Below are positions 1-8,521 of a stretch of 64,000 nt of DNA, in pieces (positions within the stretch are counted from its first letter, which is position 1; every line of letters begins with the position of its first letter). Where the stretch lies: contig JAZLER010000023.1 of the NCBI GenBank assembly GCA_045615345.1, positions 13,123 through 77,122 on the forward strand, in the 5' to 3' direction. Under the pieces are notes generated by a model, which worked only from the letters and a program-made list of their open reading frames with translations, made no database searches and was not told where the DNA came from. Origin of the DNA: Fumia sp045615345 (GTDB taxonomy: Bacteria > Bacillota > Clostridia > Oscillospirales > Ruminococcaceae). The translations under genes and the position numbers were made by a program.

Positions 1-538
1 TAGCACTATTGTAAACCTCAACGCCCCAAAGACCCTCATATCCACTGTAATCTGAGTAATTTTCCAAAGACCATCTTGAGTGGTTGTAACAGGCAAAAAA
101 TCCGTGTTTTTCGCCTTCTTTGATAAGGGCACTGATAGCCTCATGCGTGTAAACGCGTGGCGTATCCTCGGATTTATTTAACTTTCTTTCCTTTGAATAC
201 TTGTCAAACAAAGGCTCATAGGAAAAAGAATAATCATTTTCCTGCTCTTTTGCATAAAAGTTTATATGGCAAACCTTCATATCAACGTTTTTAAGGGTAG
301 AAAGCTCCCTGAACTGTTTAATCTGGTACTCACCGCTTGTAATAGCAATGAACTCCTCGTCATCTAAATAGGGGTGCTTGTTGATATGGTCGTGGTCTGT
401 AAAGGCTACAAAACTGTACCCGTTTTCCTTGTAAAGCTTCTTTACTTCTTCGGGTGACAGAGTACCATCTGAAAGGTTTGTATGACAATGCATATTACCT
501 TTATAGAACCTGTGATTTCCAAGTAAAACTTTTTCCAT
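1..538 (-). CDS. PHP-domain phosphoesterase, partial (C-terminus beyond window edge)
   Basis: Reading from the ATG at 538, an open frame of 179 codons runs off the left edge, so the C-terminus is missing. Residues 17-19 (HCH in NMHCHTNLSDG) and 47-51 (TDHDH) are the first metal-binding motifs of the PHP superfamily, whose members are metal-dependent phosphoesterases such as histidinol phosphatase or TrpH/YciV-like nucleotidases. The start is supported by GGAGGGG eight bases upstream. The substrate cannot be told from this part. It stands alone behind its own promoter, transcribed leftward. Confidence 0.85.
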   Translation of the reverse strand, partial: MEKVLLGNHRFYKGNMHCHTNLSDGTLSPEEVKKLYKENGYSFVAFTDHDHINKHPYLDDEEFIAITSGEYQIKQFRELSTLKNVDMKVCHINFYAKEQENDYSFSYEPLFDKYSKERKLNKSEDTPRVYTHEAISALIKEGEKHGFFACYNHSRWSLENYSDYSGYEGLWGVEVYNSA

Positions 539-563
539 AATTATCCCCTCCGATTTAAGGACA

Positions 564-592
564 ATTATACTCTAAAGCAAAAAATAAAGCAA
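564..592 (-). promoter_or_regulatory. Sigma-A promoter of the PHP gene
   Basis: On the minus strand a TTGCTT -35 box (587-592) lies 17 bp from a perfect TATAAT -10 box (564-569). It overlaps the terminator of the capA-like gene, so the two transcription units are packed end to start. Confidence 0.6.
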
Positions 593-614
593 CCCTTTTT
601 TCAAAGATTGCTTT
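586..614 (-). terminator. Intrinsic terminator of the M20/CapA operon
   Basis: The arms AAAGCAATC and GGTTGCTTT (minus strand, 9 bp with one wobble) are followed by ATTTTTTG. It sits 22 bp after the CapA-like stop codon. Confidence 0.7.
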
Positions 615-636
615 GTTTTTTTCTATTATTTTCGTT

Positions 637-1929
637 TTACCACTTAACTTCTATCAAATGGTCATTATTGATGCTCATTTTTATGCCGAAAGGCTCACAC
701 ATTTCCTTGAAATACTCATAGATTTCAGGGTTGTAGCTTCGTCTTGGCAAACCTATATCCGACTTGTTACCTGACATACTCATTTCAATGGGCATAAGGG
801 TAATCTTTTTAACCTTGGTGCCATCTGTTTCCCACATAGGAATAACAGAACGGAACATCCTCTTGTCGGTCATAAGCCCTACTGTAAAGTCCTTGGAGCG
901 TTTTTTCAAAAGGTCGTGAACAGTGGACTGTGATGTAAGCCCGTGTTTATTGAAGAAATCCTCTGGAGCGATTTCGATATCGTAAAGCTGCAGGATAAAG
1001 TCCCCGAGCGAATAGAAAATCGGTGAGTCTTTATACACTTCCATCGGTCTTAAAAGGTGCGGCCCGTGGCCTACTATAGCGTTAGCTCCCATATCAATAC
1101 AATGGTGCGCAAAATCAATAAGGAAGTTTGATGGAGTTTCCTTTTTCTCCCCCTCAAGCTGATGGGAATGAACGGAAATTATGATATAATCTGCCTGAAG
1201 CTTTGCTTCATAAATTGCCCTGTCAACACGTGCTATATCGGCTTTGTTAATTTCCCTTACAAATCTTGCTTTATCGCTTAATTTGAATTTAAGTTCCCCG
1301 AATTCGCATTCGTTTTCGTCAAGGTCAGCAAAGTAGCCTTCTTTTCTTGTGATTTCCTTTGCGGCATTGATGTTTGTTACCTTTGCAAGCGCCTTGATAT
1401 ACTCAAAATCTTCCTTTGGAAGCTCTACATAGCTTTCAACACGGACTGCATTTATTCCGGGGCGACCTTTGACGCGTGCAGTCTGCTCCCCTGCTATCAG
1501 TGAAGCATTAAAATATGATGTGTTTACAGCAATAAGTGCCACTCTGCCGTTTTTGGTTTCGAGGTACTTGGGCGCTGATGCCTCAGCTAAATTTCTGCCT
1601 GCACCACTGTGCACAAGTCCGCTTTTATTAAGAGCATCAAGTGTGCACTCAAACCCGTCATAAAAGAAATCAAGCGCGTGGTTGTTGTTAAAAGTTGTCA
1701 TATTGAAATTGAATTTTTTAAGGTCATCCAGCACTTCAGGATTTGTCCTTAAGTATGTACCACCAGAAAACTGAGAAGCAGATGCCTCACCCTCGTGGTT
1801 TAAAGTAGTTTCAAGGTTAAAAAATCTCGCATCCCCCTCTGAAATAAAGGATGCCAGTTCGTTATACCCCTCGAAATCATCGTAAATTCTTTTCTGGATT
1901 ATAGCATCTCCTACTGCCGTAAATTTCAT
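637..1929 (-). CDS. CapA-family (poly-gamma-glutamate synthesis-type) metallophosphatase-like protein
   Basis: A 430-residue protein with the calcineurin-like fold signature of the PGA_cap/CapA family: GD at residues 7-8, NLE at 38-40, NNNHALD at 81-87, then SVHSH and GHGPH in the second half. No signal peptide or membrane anchor is visible at the N-terminus, unlike CapA of Bacillus capsule operons, so a cytoplasmic role is likely. The gene overlaps the upstream M20 peptidase by 4 bp (ATGA type), so the two are translationally coupled. No capB, capC or ligase is nearby, so poly-glutamate synthesis cannot be claimed. A linked role in processing a small peptide or amidated compound with the M20 enzyme is inference. 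Confidence 0.8.
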   Translation of the reverse strand: MKFTAVGDAIIQKRIYDDFEGYNELASFISEGDARFFNLETTLNHEGEASASQFSGGTYLRTNPEVLDDLKKFNFNMTTFNNNHALDFFYDGFECTLDALNKSGLVHSGAGRNLAEASAPKYLETKNGRVALIAVNTSYFNASLIAGEQTARVKGRPGINAVRVESYVELPKEDFEYIKALAKVTNINAAKEITRKEGYFADLDENECEFGELKFKLSDKARFVREINKADIARVDRAIYEAKLQADYIIISVHSHQLEGEKKETPSNFLIDFAHHCIDMGANAIVGHGPHLLRPMEVYKDSPIFYSLGDFILQLYDIEIAPEDFFNKHGLTSQSTVHDLLKKRSKDFTVGLMTDKRMFRSVIPMWETDGTKVKKITLMPIEMSMSGNKSDIGLPRRSYNPEIYEYFKEMCEPFGIKMSINNDHLIEVKW

Positions 1930-3041
1930 TTAAATGCCTCCCCTAACTTTATTGCAAGCTCAAGCCCTTTGAGAATTGATGCCTTGTCAACCCATTCATC
2001 TCTCCTGTGCATACCAAAACCATTACAGGTTCCTACGCAAAGAGCGGGAATACCAATAGAAAGCGGAAAATTGCAGTCGGTAGAAGAATTCGTAAACCAC
2101 GCATTTTCCCCTGAAACTTCCTCGATTATCGGTTGTGCAATTTTAATCATCGGTTCAATTTTACTGAATTCTGTATTACTACAGGGTCTGTCCCCTATTT
2201 TTGTAACATTAACTTTTATCTTTTCGGTAGCAGCAGATTTAAAGATTTCTTTAAATTTATTCTCCATAATTTCAAGACATTCTTTGTCGTCTGAACGGTA
2301 TTCACAAAGCATTTTTGCGTTCTGTGCAATAGTGTTTACCGAGGTACCGCCCGAGATTTCGCCGACATTGTATGTAGTTTTTGTATTTTCTTTTTTGGGA
2401 ACTTCCATACTGTAGATTTTATTCACCATCTCCGAAAGCTTCGCAATAGCGTTATCGTTGCCGAATTTTCCGTAGGAATGTCCGCCTTCAGTTAAAACCT
2501 CAACCTCATAACGATGAGAACCCACACAGCTTGTGGTAAGCCTTGAAAGAGTTGACTCAAAGGCGATAAAACCTCTGACTCTCCCTTTGTAATCTTCAAA
2601 AATCTGTCTTGTTCCCTTAAGGTTTCCAAGCCCTTCCTCACAGGAATCGCAGACAAACAAAATCCCCTTTTCGGGAACTATATTATTTTCAAGGAAATAC
2701 TTTGCCATAAACATCAATACCACAACATTTGCGGTATCATCGGAAGCCCCGGGACAGTGCACCTTTTTCCCATCGTCAAAGTACGGCAACGGCGTAAGAT
2801 CCGGAAAAACTGTATCGGTATGTGCCGCATACACCATAATTTCATTGCTTCCTTCACAGTTTAACGGAAACACAACGTTTAAAGCATTGTCAATATAAAC
2901 GCCCTTTGCACCACATTTTTCGAGGAAATTTTTACAGTATTCTGCCCTTTTTTCCTCATGATGAGAAGGAGCCGGAATTAAACAAAGCTCCTTAAGAACC
3001 TTATAAATTTCAGCTTTATTATTTTCTATAAACTTATTCAT
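1926..3041 (-). CDS. M20-family metallopeptidase (peptidase T/ArgE/DapE superfamily)
   Basis: The 371-residue protein has the M20 di-zinc motifs in order: AAHTDT (near 72-77), CPGASDD (near 96-102) and the CEEG catalytic/metal glutamates (near 134-137), with a dimerisation lid segment around 175-285. Family members hydrolyse small peptides or N-acyl amino acids; the exact substrate is not readable. A GTG nine bases upstream (3050) is in frame, but it falls inside the GGGTGAT ribosome binding site, so the ATG at 3041 is preferred. It is the first gene of a two-gene operon with the CapA-like protein, divergent from a LysR regulator that probably controls it. Confidence 0.85.
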   Translation of the reverse strand: MNKFIENNKAEIYKVLKELCLIPAPSHHEEKRAEYCKNFLEKCGAKGVYIDNALNVVFPLNCEGSNEIMVYAAHTDTVFPDLTPLPYFDDGKKVHCPGASDDTANVVVLMFMAKYFLENNIVPEKGILFVCDSCEEGLGNLKGTRQIFEDYKGRVRGFIAFESTLSRLTTSCVGSHRYEVEVLTEGGHSYGKFGNDNAIAKLSEMVNKIYSMEVPKKENTKTTYNVGEISGGTSVNTIAQNAKMLCEYRSDDKECLEIMENKFKEIFKSAATEKIKVNVTKIGDRPCSNTEFSKIEPMIKIAQPIIEEVSGENAWFTNSSTDCNFPLSIGIPALCVGTCNGFGMHRRDEWVDKASILKGLELAIKLGEAFK

Positions 3042-3059
3042 AATTATCACCCAAATGAC

Positions 3060-3088
3060 ATTATAACCTAATTTTATACAACTGTAAA
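3060..3088 (-). promoter_or_regulatory. Promoter of the M20/CapA operon
   Basis: Minus-strand TTTACA (3083-3088), 17 bp, TATAAT (3060-3065). It lies back to back with the lysR promoter. The gap between the two -35 boxes contains the dyad AATT-GTCCG-AATT (about 3090-3102), a plausible LysR-type operator. Confidence 0.65.
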
Positions 3089-3106
3089 CAATTGTCCGAA
3101 TTAGTC

Positions 3107-3135
3107 TTGCGCAAACTTTAAAGATGTGCTAAAAT
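3107..3135 (+). promoter_or_regulatory. Promoter of the LysR-family gene
   Basis: TTGCGC (3107-3112), 17 bp, TAAAAT (3130-3135), followed by GAGGTG and the ATG at 3155. The divergent arrangement fits LysR autoregulation. Confidence 0.6.
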
Positions 3136-3154
3136 AGTTAGTGAGGTGAATTGA

Positions 3155-4009
3155 ATGGAACTGCTACAACTTCGATATTTTTATGAAAGTGCCGAGAATG
3201 AGAGTTTTGCAAAGACTGCCGAAAAGTATAAAGTCCCCCCTACTTCGGTTTCCGCATCGGTTAAAAGACTTGAAAAGGAGCTTGGTTGCGAGTTCTTTGA
3301 CAGAAAATATAATAAGATTTTTTTAAACGACAGCGGAAGAAAATTCAAAGACTCAATAAAAAATGTTTTTAAAGAGCTTGATGAAGGTGTTATGTCAATT
3401 ACCTCATCAACTGTTGATACCCGTGAAATCAACATTTTAGCACGGGCTATGCGCAACCAGATAACAGACCATATAATTGAATACAAACTGAAAAATCCCC
3501 ATATTTCCTTCAGAACCGTCTTTGATTTTGACGATAATAACTACGAAAAATACGATATTATCATTGATGGAAAGTCGGACAGATACAGAAACTATGAGAG
3601 TTTTGACCTTTTTACCACAAAGATTTGCCTGTGTGCCTCCGTGCAAAATCATCTTGTCGGCAAGAAACTCTCACTGAGTCAGCTCAAGGATGAGGCTTTT
3701 GTTTCTGTCGGTGAGAACAACAGCCTTCATAAGTTATTTTTAAATGCCTGTAAAAAGGCAGGTTTCACCCCAAATGTAATTATGTTAAGTAACGATATCT
3801 CCTGTAACCGAAAATATGTTGAAGCAAATGTCGGTATCGGACTTTCAAGGGACTATTCCGAAAAACCCACATCATCAAAAACCATTGAATACCTGAATAT
3901 TTCTGACTTTAACGAAAAACAGACTATCTGCGCATATTTTCGCAAAGAGTCTGTTTATGGAAATATCGAACATTTTCTTAAATTCTTAAAAAACAAAAGC
4001 CACCGGTAA
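3155..4009 (+). CDS. LysR-family transcriptional regulator
   Basis: A 284-residue protein whose first 60 residues form the LysR winged helix-turn-helix (LQLRYFYESAENESFAKTAE, then a recognition helix with SVSASVKRLEKELG). The rest is the periplasmic-binding-protein-like effector domain. LysR regulators usually control a divergent operon in response to a small ligand; here the divergent genes are the M20 peptidase and CapA-like protein. The stop codon lies in the loop of a bidirectional terminator. The ligand is unknown. Confidence 0.9.
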   Translation: MELLQLRYFYESAENESFAKTAEKYKVPPTSVSASVKRLEKELGCEFFDRKYNKIFLNDSGRKFKDSIKNVFKELDEGVMSITSSTVDTREINILARAMRNQITDHIIEYKLKNPHISFRTVFDFDDNNYEKYDIIIDGKSDRYRNYESFDLFTTKICLCASVQNHLVGKKLSLSQLKDEAFVSVGENNSLHKLFLNACKKAGFTPNVIMLSNDISCNRKYVEANVGIGLSRDYSEKPTSSKTIEYLNISDFNEKQTICAYFRKESVYGNIEHFLKFLKNKSHR

Positions 4010-4019
4010 CGGTGGCTTT
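3996..4019. terminator. Bidirectional terminator between lysR-type gene and lysC
   Basis: A 10-bp perfect stem (AAAGCCACCG / CGGTGGCTTT) with loop GTAA is flanked by A-rich and T-rich tracts on both sides. It serves the two convergent genes. The TAA of the LysR gene is inside the loop. Confidence 0.8.
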
Positions 4020-4024
4020 AAATT

Positions 4025-5227
4025 TTAGTTGAAAGCTTCGGACAAAGCGTTAAGTGCTTTTACGCCGTATTCTTTTTCGATAAGAACAGAAATCTTGATT
4101 TCAGAAGTGGAAATCATCTGGATGTTGATATCAGCTTCAAAGAGTGCTTCAAACATCTTAGCAGCAACGCCTGCGTTAGTCTGCATACCTGCACCAACAA
4201 CAGAAACTTTTGTCACATTATCGTCAACTTCGATGCTCTTTGCACCCAAAGTATCGAGGTTTTCGTTAAGAATTTCCAAAGCTGTATCTTTTGCATCTGC
4301 GGGAACAGTAAAGGAAATATCCTTTGTATCATCACGACCGATAGACTGCAAGATGATATCAACATTAACCTTCTTTGCAGCGAGCATAGAAAAGAGTCTG
4401 AAAGCAAGTCCTGGTTTATTGGGAATACCTACAACCGCAACTCTTACTACATCATCGTCTTTAGCAACACCTTTAATCAACATTTTCTCCATTTTAGTCA
4501 CCTCTTTAACCTTAGTACCCGGAACGCGTTCCAGGCTTGAGCAAACTTCTAAGTTTACATTGTATTTTTTAGCCATTTCAACCGAACGGTTGTGAAGTAC
4601 CTGTGCACCACAGGAAGCGAGTTCAAGCATCTCGTCAAAGGAAATCTCATCAAGCTTTTTAGCACTCTTAACAATACGGGGGTCAGCAGTATAAACACCA
4701 TCAACATCAGTGTAAATCTGGCACAAATCCGCATGCAATGCAGCAGCAATAGCAACAGCACTTGTATCACTACCACCACGGCCAAGGGTTGTAATATCAT
4801 CATACTTGTTGATACCCTGGAAACCTGTAACGATAATTATACGGTGTTTGTCAAGTTCTTTTTCCATTCTTTCAGAATCAATCTTCTTGATGCGTGCTTT
4901 GGAATAGTTGGAGTCTGTGACAAACCCTGCCTGTCTTGCATTCAAAGAAATTACAGGGAATCCCATGCTCTCAATTGCCATAGCAAGCAAAGAAGCTGAA
5001 ATCTGTTCACCTGTTGAAAGAAGCATATCCATCTCACGCTTGGAAGCATTGGGATTAATTTCCTTTGCCTTATCAATCAGGTCGTCTGTTGTGTCACCCT
5101 GAGCAGAAACAACAGCAATAACATTGTTTCCTGCTTTGTAGGTTTCGGTGATAATGTTTGCAACATTAAAGATTCTTTCTTTATCTCTAACGGAGGTTCC
5201 ACCGAACTTCTGGACTATAAGTTTCAT
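4025..5227 (-). CDS. lysC: Aspartate kinase
   Basis: Catalyses ATP-dependent phosphorylation of aspartate, the first step towards lysine, threonine and methionine. The 400-residue protein begins with the kinase motif KFGGTS (7-12). It has the GRGGSDTSA nucleotide/aspartate-binding segment near residue 150 and two ACT domains in roughly the last 140 residues, where lysine or threonine normally gives feedback inhibition. Length fits the monofunctional class. It is the last gene of the ACT-hom-lysC operon, 30 bp after hom. No lysine riboswitch is visible, so control probably acts on the leader 1.7 kb upstream and allosterically. Confidence 0.96.
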   Translation of the reverse strand: MKLIVQKFGGTSVRDKERIFNVANIITETYKAGNNVIAVVSAQGDTTDDLIDKAKEINPNASKREMDMLLSTGEQISASLLAMAIESMGFPVISLNARQAGFVTDSNYSKARIKKIDSERMEKELDKHRIIIVTGFQGINKYDDITTLGRGGSDTSAVAIAAALHADLCQIYTDVDGVYTADPRIVKSAKKLDEISFDEMLELASCGAQVLHNRSVEMAKKYNVNLEVCSSLERVPGTKVKEVTKMEKMLIKGVAKDDDVVRVAVVGIPNKPGLAFRLFSMLAAKKVNVDIILQSIGRDDTKDISFTVPADAKDTALEILNENLDTLGAKSIEVDDNVTKVSVVGAGMQTNAGVAAKMFEALFEADINIQMISTSEIKISVLIEKEYGVKALNALSEAFN

Positions 5228-5257
5228 ATAGTAACCATCCTTTCAAAAAATTACAAA

Positions 5258-6466
5258 TTAATAATTTAACATACGGATTCTCTGCAAAAGTTTAGCATCT
5301 GCGAGAGTTTTAAGTTTGCTTTCGAGTTCATTTTCACTCATCTCAGCTGTAACAAACGCCACTTCGTTTTTAGAAGCATTTTCGCGTGTGAGATATGAAG
5401 GGTTATCAAACACTTTATCAATTGCCTGTTTTTCAGCATTTTCAAGACGGATATAATATGTAAAGGGAATTTCTTTACAGTCAATAACATTGTTTTCTTC
5501 GGAGTCAACCCAAGTTAAAGTATCATCGGTAGTATCGCGTTTTGCAGCATCGATAATATCAGCAACAACAGCACTTGCTGTTGGAAGTTTTCCTGCTCCT
5601 CTGCCGTAGAAAACTACATCGCCAACGGAATCCCCTCTTACGAGTACACCATTGAAAACATCGTCAATAGTAGACAGCTGACTTCCCTTTTTGATAAGTG
5701 CCGGGAAAACAGAAACTTCCAGTCCCTTGTCACTCTTTTTGGTTCTGCCGATAAGCTTGATAACAGAGTTAATGCTTTCTGCGTATTCAACATCTTCCAA
5801 AGTAAGAGAAGTAATTCCTTCTGTATATACATTCTGAGGATAAATATGTTCTCCAAAAGCTAATGCTGCCAAAATACAGATTTTTCTGCAAGCATCGTGT
5901 CCGTCAACATCGGCAGAAGGATTTCTTTCAGCGTAACCTAAATCCTGAGCGATTTTAAGTGCTGTATCAAAGTCCATACCCTCTTTTATCATCTTTGTAA
6001 GGATAAAGTTTGTGGTACCATTTAAGATACCTGCAACCTCTGTGATGTTATTAGCAAGCAAACAGTGATGCATAGGTCTTATTACAGGAATACCGCCACC
6101 AACACTTGCCTCAAAGAAGAAGTTAACGTTGTTTTCTTTCGCAATCTGCAAAAGTTCTGCACCTTTTGCTGCAACAAGCTCTTTGTTGGAAGTAACAACA
6201 CTCTTTTTCGCCTTAAGAAGAGATTTTACAAAATCAAATGCGGGAGAGATACCACCCATAACTTCAGCAACAACGGAAATTTCGTCATCGTTTAAAATAT
6301 CGTTAAAATCTTTTGTAAATCTGTCTTTGTAGTCTACATCGAAATCTCTTAAATCCAGAATTCTTTTAACAAAAAATTCTTCATTCCCTCTTTGGGGATA
6401 GTTGTTAAGGATTTCAACAACACCGGAACCAACAACACCGTGTCCCATAACTGCGACTTTTATCAT
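5258..6466 (-). CDS. hom: Homoserine dehydrogenase
   Basis: NAD(P)H-dependent reduction of aspartate semialdehyde to homoserine, the branch to threonine and methionine. The Rossmann motif GHGVVGSGV lies near residues 8-16, the catalytic domain carries GILNGTTNFILTKM and ERNPSADVDGHDA, and the last 80 residues form a short ACT-like regulatory domain. A GTG at 6475 is in frame but only 2 bases from the AAAGGA site. The ATG at 6466 (402 residues) has more workable spacing, though slightly long. It sits between the ACT protein (24 bp) and lysC (30 bp). Confidence 0.95.
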   Translation of the reverse strand: MIKVAVMGHGVVGSGVVEILNNYPQRGNEEFFVKRILDLRDFDVDYKDRFTKDFNDILNDDEISVVAEVMGGISPAFDFVKSLLKAKKSVVTSNKELVAAKGAELLQIAKENNVNFFFEASVGGGIPVIRPMHHCLLANNITEVAGILNGTTNFILTKMIKEGMDFDTALKIAQDLGYAERNPSADVDGHDACRKICILAALAFGEHIYPQNVYTEGITSLTLEDVEYAESINSVIKLIGRTKKSDKGLEVSVFPALIKKGSQLSTIDDVFNGVLVRGDSVGDVVFYGRGAGKLPTASAVVADIIDAAKRDTTDDTLTWVDSEENNVIDCKEIPFTYYIRLENAEKQAIDKVFDNPSYLTRENASKNEVAFVTAEMSENELESKLKTLADAKLLQRIRMLNY

Positions 6467-6490
6467 ATTATGCACATTCCTTTCAAGTTG

Positions 6491-6919
6491 CTAAATCTTT
6501 TTAACTGAAACAACACCGTAAAGTCTTGAAAGACTTTTAACGATATCTTCGGGATCAAGCTCGTCCCTGTTGATACGGATACCTATCGTAATAATTGCAA
6601 CGGCATCTACGGGGATATTCTGATTAACTGTAAGAATATTTACGCCGAGCTCATATAAAAGCTTCAAAACCTTTGAAAGTACACCGGGTTCATCGGTGAG
6701 TTTAAGGTAAAGAGTGCTTATAAGTCCCGAGTTTTTCTCATCAAAAACATCGACCTTGTCCTTGTACTTATAAAAAGCACTTCGGGAAATTCCAACCATT
6801 CTGCAGGCATCGGAAGAGTTTTTGGCGGTATTTTTTGAAAGAAGCTGTTTTGCTTCAATTACCTTCAAAAAAACATCAGGAAGAACATCAGACGCAATAA
6901 TAAGTCTTTTGTTTTCCAT
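6491..6919 (-). CDS. ACT domain-containing protein (UPF0735/PheB-like)
   Basis: 142 residues: an N-terminal helical region resembling a helix-turn-helix (SDACRMVGISRSAFYKYKD, about 37-55) and a C-terminal ACT domain (about 68-140, LYLKLTDEPGVLSKVLKLL). Proteins of this family sit next to homoserine dehydrogenase genes in many Firmicutes and are presumed amino-acid sensors. A DNA-binding role is suggested, not shown. It is first in the ACT-hom-lysC operon, behind a promoter and a leader hairpin. Confidence 0.85.
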   Translation of the reverse strand: MENKRLIIASDVLPDVFLKVIEAKQLLSKNTAKNSSDACRMVGISRSAFYKYKDKVDVFDEKNSGLISTLYLKLTDEPGVLSKVLKLLYELGVNILTVNQNIPVDAVAIITIGIRINRDELDPEDIVKSLSRLYGVVSVKKI

Positions 6920-6954
6920 AAGGCTCAGCCTTTCTAAAAATTTTGATTAAAAAG

Positions 6955-6980
6955 CCCCGCCTTAAAGTTCACAGGCGGGG
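6955..6980 (-). terminator. Leader terminator (possible attenuator) before ACT-hom-lysC
   Basis: On the minus strand CCCCGCC - 12-nt loop - GGCGGGG is followed by CTTTTT, a strong intrinsic terminator. It lies about 40 nt downstream of the predicted transcription start and 35 nt before the gene, so it can act as an attenuator. It could instead terminate read-through from the his-AGCS operon, which has no other visible terminator. No T-box consensus or leader peptide with a ribosome site is seen. Confidence 0.65.
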
Positions 6981-7025
6981 GTCAAATTCCGTCTATAAAA
7001 TACAGTTGTAAATCGGTTAAGTACA

Positions 7026-7054
7026 ACTATACCATTTTTTTAATGATATTACAA
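7026..7054 (-). promoter_or_regulatory. Promoter of the ACT-hom-lysC operon
   Basis: Minus-strand TTGTAA (7049-7054), 17 bp, TATAGT (7026-7031). It lies upstream of the leader terminator, which makes that hairpin part of the operon's own 5' leader. Confidence 0.6.
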
Positions 7055-7166
7055 TTCGAAAATTAAGGTATTTTTATGGTTTTTTGCTTAAAATAAGCTA
7101 TTTCTTTAATTTATATCCTTGTTTTGGCAAATTTCTTTAATTATTTAATCACCATATTCTATTTCA

Positions 7167-8471
7167 TCAATTTTTGTGTAATTTTATCTGTTTTTTTGGT
7201 GATTTTTCAAAATACTTATTCTTTTGATTTAAAATTATTCTGTAAAGACAGATTAAACCTATCGAATTTGGTATCGCCATCATAAGATTTAAAATGTCGG
7301 AAAAGTCAAAAACCGCTTCAAGTTTTGCCACAGCACCTACTAAAATTGTCAGTACAAAGACAGTTTTATAAATTAATATCCAGTTTTTGTTATCGGTTAT
7401 AAATTCTATTGCCTTTTCTCCGTAGTACGCCCACCCCACTATTCCTGCTATTGCAAACAAAAATGTGGAAACAGCTATAAAAATATCCGCGTGGTTTCCT
7501 ATACTTTTTGAAAATGCCACAGTTATTGAAAGTTCTCCCGAGGTAAGAAGTACCAAAGCTGTCATTGTACACATCAATACAGTGTCTAAAAACACCTCTA
7601 TAATCCCCCAGAAACCTTGTTTTACAGCATTATCAGTATCAGCACTTCCGTGTGCAATCGGAGAAGAGCCCATACCTGCCTCATTTGAGAATACCCCTCT
7701 TGAGATGCCAAAACGAATTGCATCTTTTGTAAGGAAACCTAAAACTCCACCCGATATGGCATCAGTAGAAAACGCATCGCTTATAATGAGCGATACCGCA
7801 GATGGCAAAGCATTGATATTTATAATTATCGCAATCAGAGCCCCGATTATATATGTAGCCCCCATAATCGGTATAAGCATTTCGGTGAACTTCCCTATTC
7901 TCTTCATACCACCTAAAATTATAAGTCCTACAACAAAAGCTACAATAGCACCGGATATAAACTTTGAGGTACCAAAAGCCTCATAAAATGTGGTAGAAAC
8001 AGCATTAGCCTGTGTTAAATTCCCTACACCAAAGGAAGCAATTACGCAAAAAACAGAGAAAACACAGGCAAGAAAACCATTGTTCATCCCGTTCTTTATG
8101 TAATACATAGGTCCTCCGACCATTTCGCCTTTTTTGTTTTCAGTACGAAACAAAACCGAAAGCACTATTTCAGAAAACTTTGTTGCCATACTGAAAAATG
8201 AGGAAACACACATCCAGAATACAGCGCCCGGACCACCGCTTGAAATTGCCGTGGCAACGCCTATAATATTCCCTGTACCCAGAGTTCCTGCAAGTGCAGT
8301 GGTAGCGGCCTGAAAAGGCGAAAATCCGTTATTATCGCCTTTTTTCACTTTAAATACATCTTTAAAAGCCCTGAAAAAGTATTTAAACTGAAAAAACTTA
8401 AGCTTTATACTTAAAAATAACCCGACACCTAAAATTACAACGATATAAGTAACAGTAAAAATCTGTGACAT
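7167..8471 (-). CDS. AGCS-family amino acid (alanine/glycine):Na+ symporter
   Basis: A 434-residue polytopic membrane protein with AGCS family signatures: GTGNIIGVATAISSGGPGAVFWM near residues 64-86, then GGPMYYIKNGM, and FSNEAGMGSSPIAH near 258-271. About ten to eleven hydrophobic segments are visible. Family members import alanine, glycine or related amino acids with sodium. It starts 50 bp after hisE with a good GGAGGG site and no obvious promoter of its own, so it is probably cotranscribed with the histidine operon. Whether it carries histidine or another substrate cannot be seen. Confidence 0.9.
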   Translation of the reverse strand: MSQIFTVTYIVVILGVGLFLSIKLKFFQFKYFFRAFKDVFKVKKGDNNGFSPFQAATTALAGTLGTGNIIGVATAISSGGPGAVFWMCVSSFFSMATKFSEIVLSVLFRTENKKGEMVGGPMYYIKNGMNNGFLACVFSVFCVIASFGVGNLTQANAVSTTFYEAFGTSKFISGAIVAFVVGLIILGGMKRIGKFTEMLIPIMGATYIIGALIAIIININALPSAVSLIISDAFSTDAISGGVLGFLTKDAIRFGISRGVFSNEAGMGSSPIAHGSADTDNAVKQGFWGIIEVFLDTVLMCTMTALVLLTSGELSITVAFSKSIGNHADIFIAVSTFLFAIAGIVGWAYYGEKAIEFITDNKNWILIYKTVFVLTILVGAVAKLEAVFDFSDILNLMMAIPNSIGLICLYRIILNQKNKYFEKSPKKQIKLHKN

Positions 8472-8521
8472 AAAAAACCCTCCAAAAGTTTATCTTTAAA
8501 CTTCCTTCGGGCTTTAAACTC

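Noticed and set aside
637..1929. Capsule (poly-gamma-glutamate) biosynthesis locus
   Set aside because: Only a CapA-like gene is present; no capB/capC/capE or ligase, and no membrane anchor on the protein.
6919..7054. T-box or lysine riboswitch before the ACT-hom-lysC operon
   Set aside because: The leader is about 100 nt, lacks the GGGTGGNACCGCG T-box and the conserved lysine aptamer blocks.
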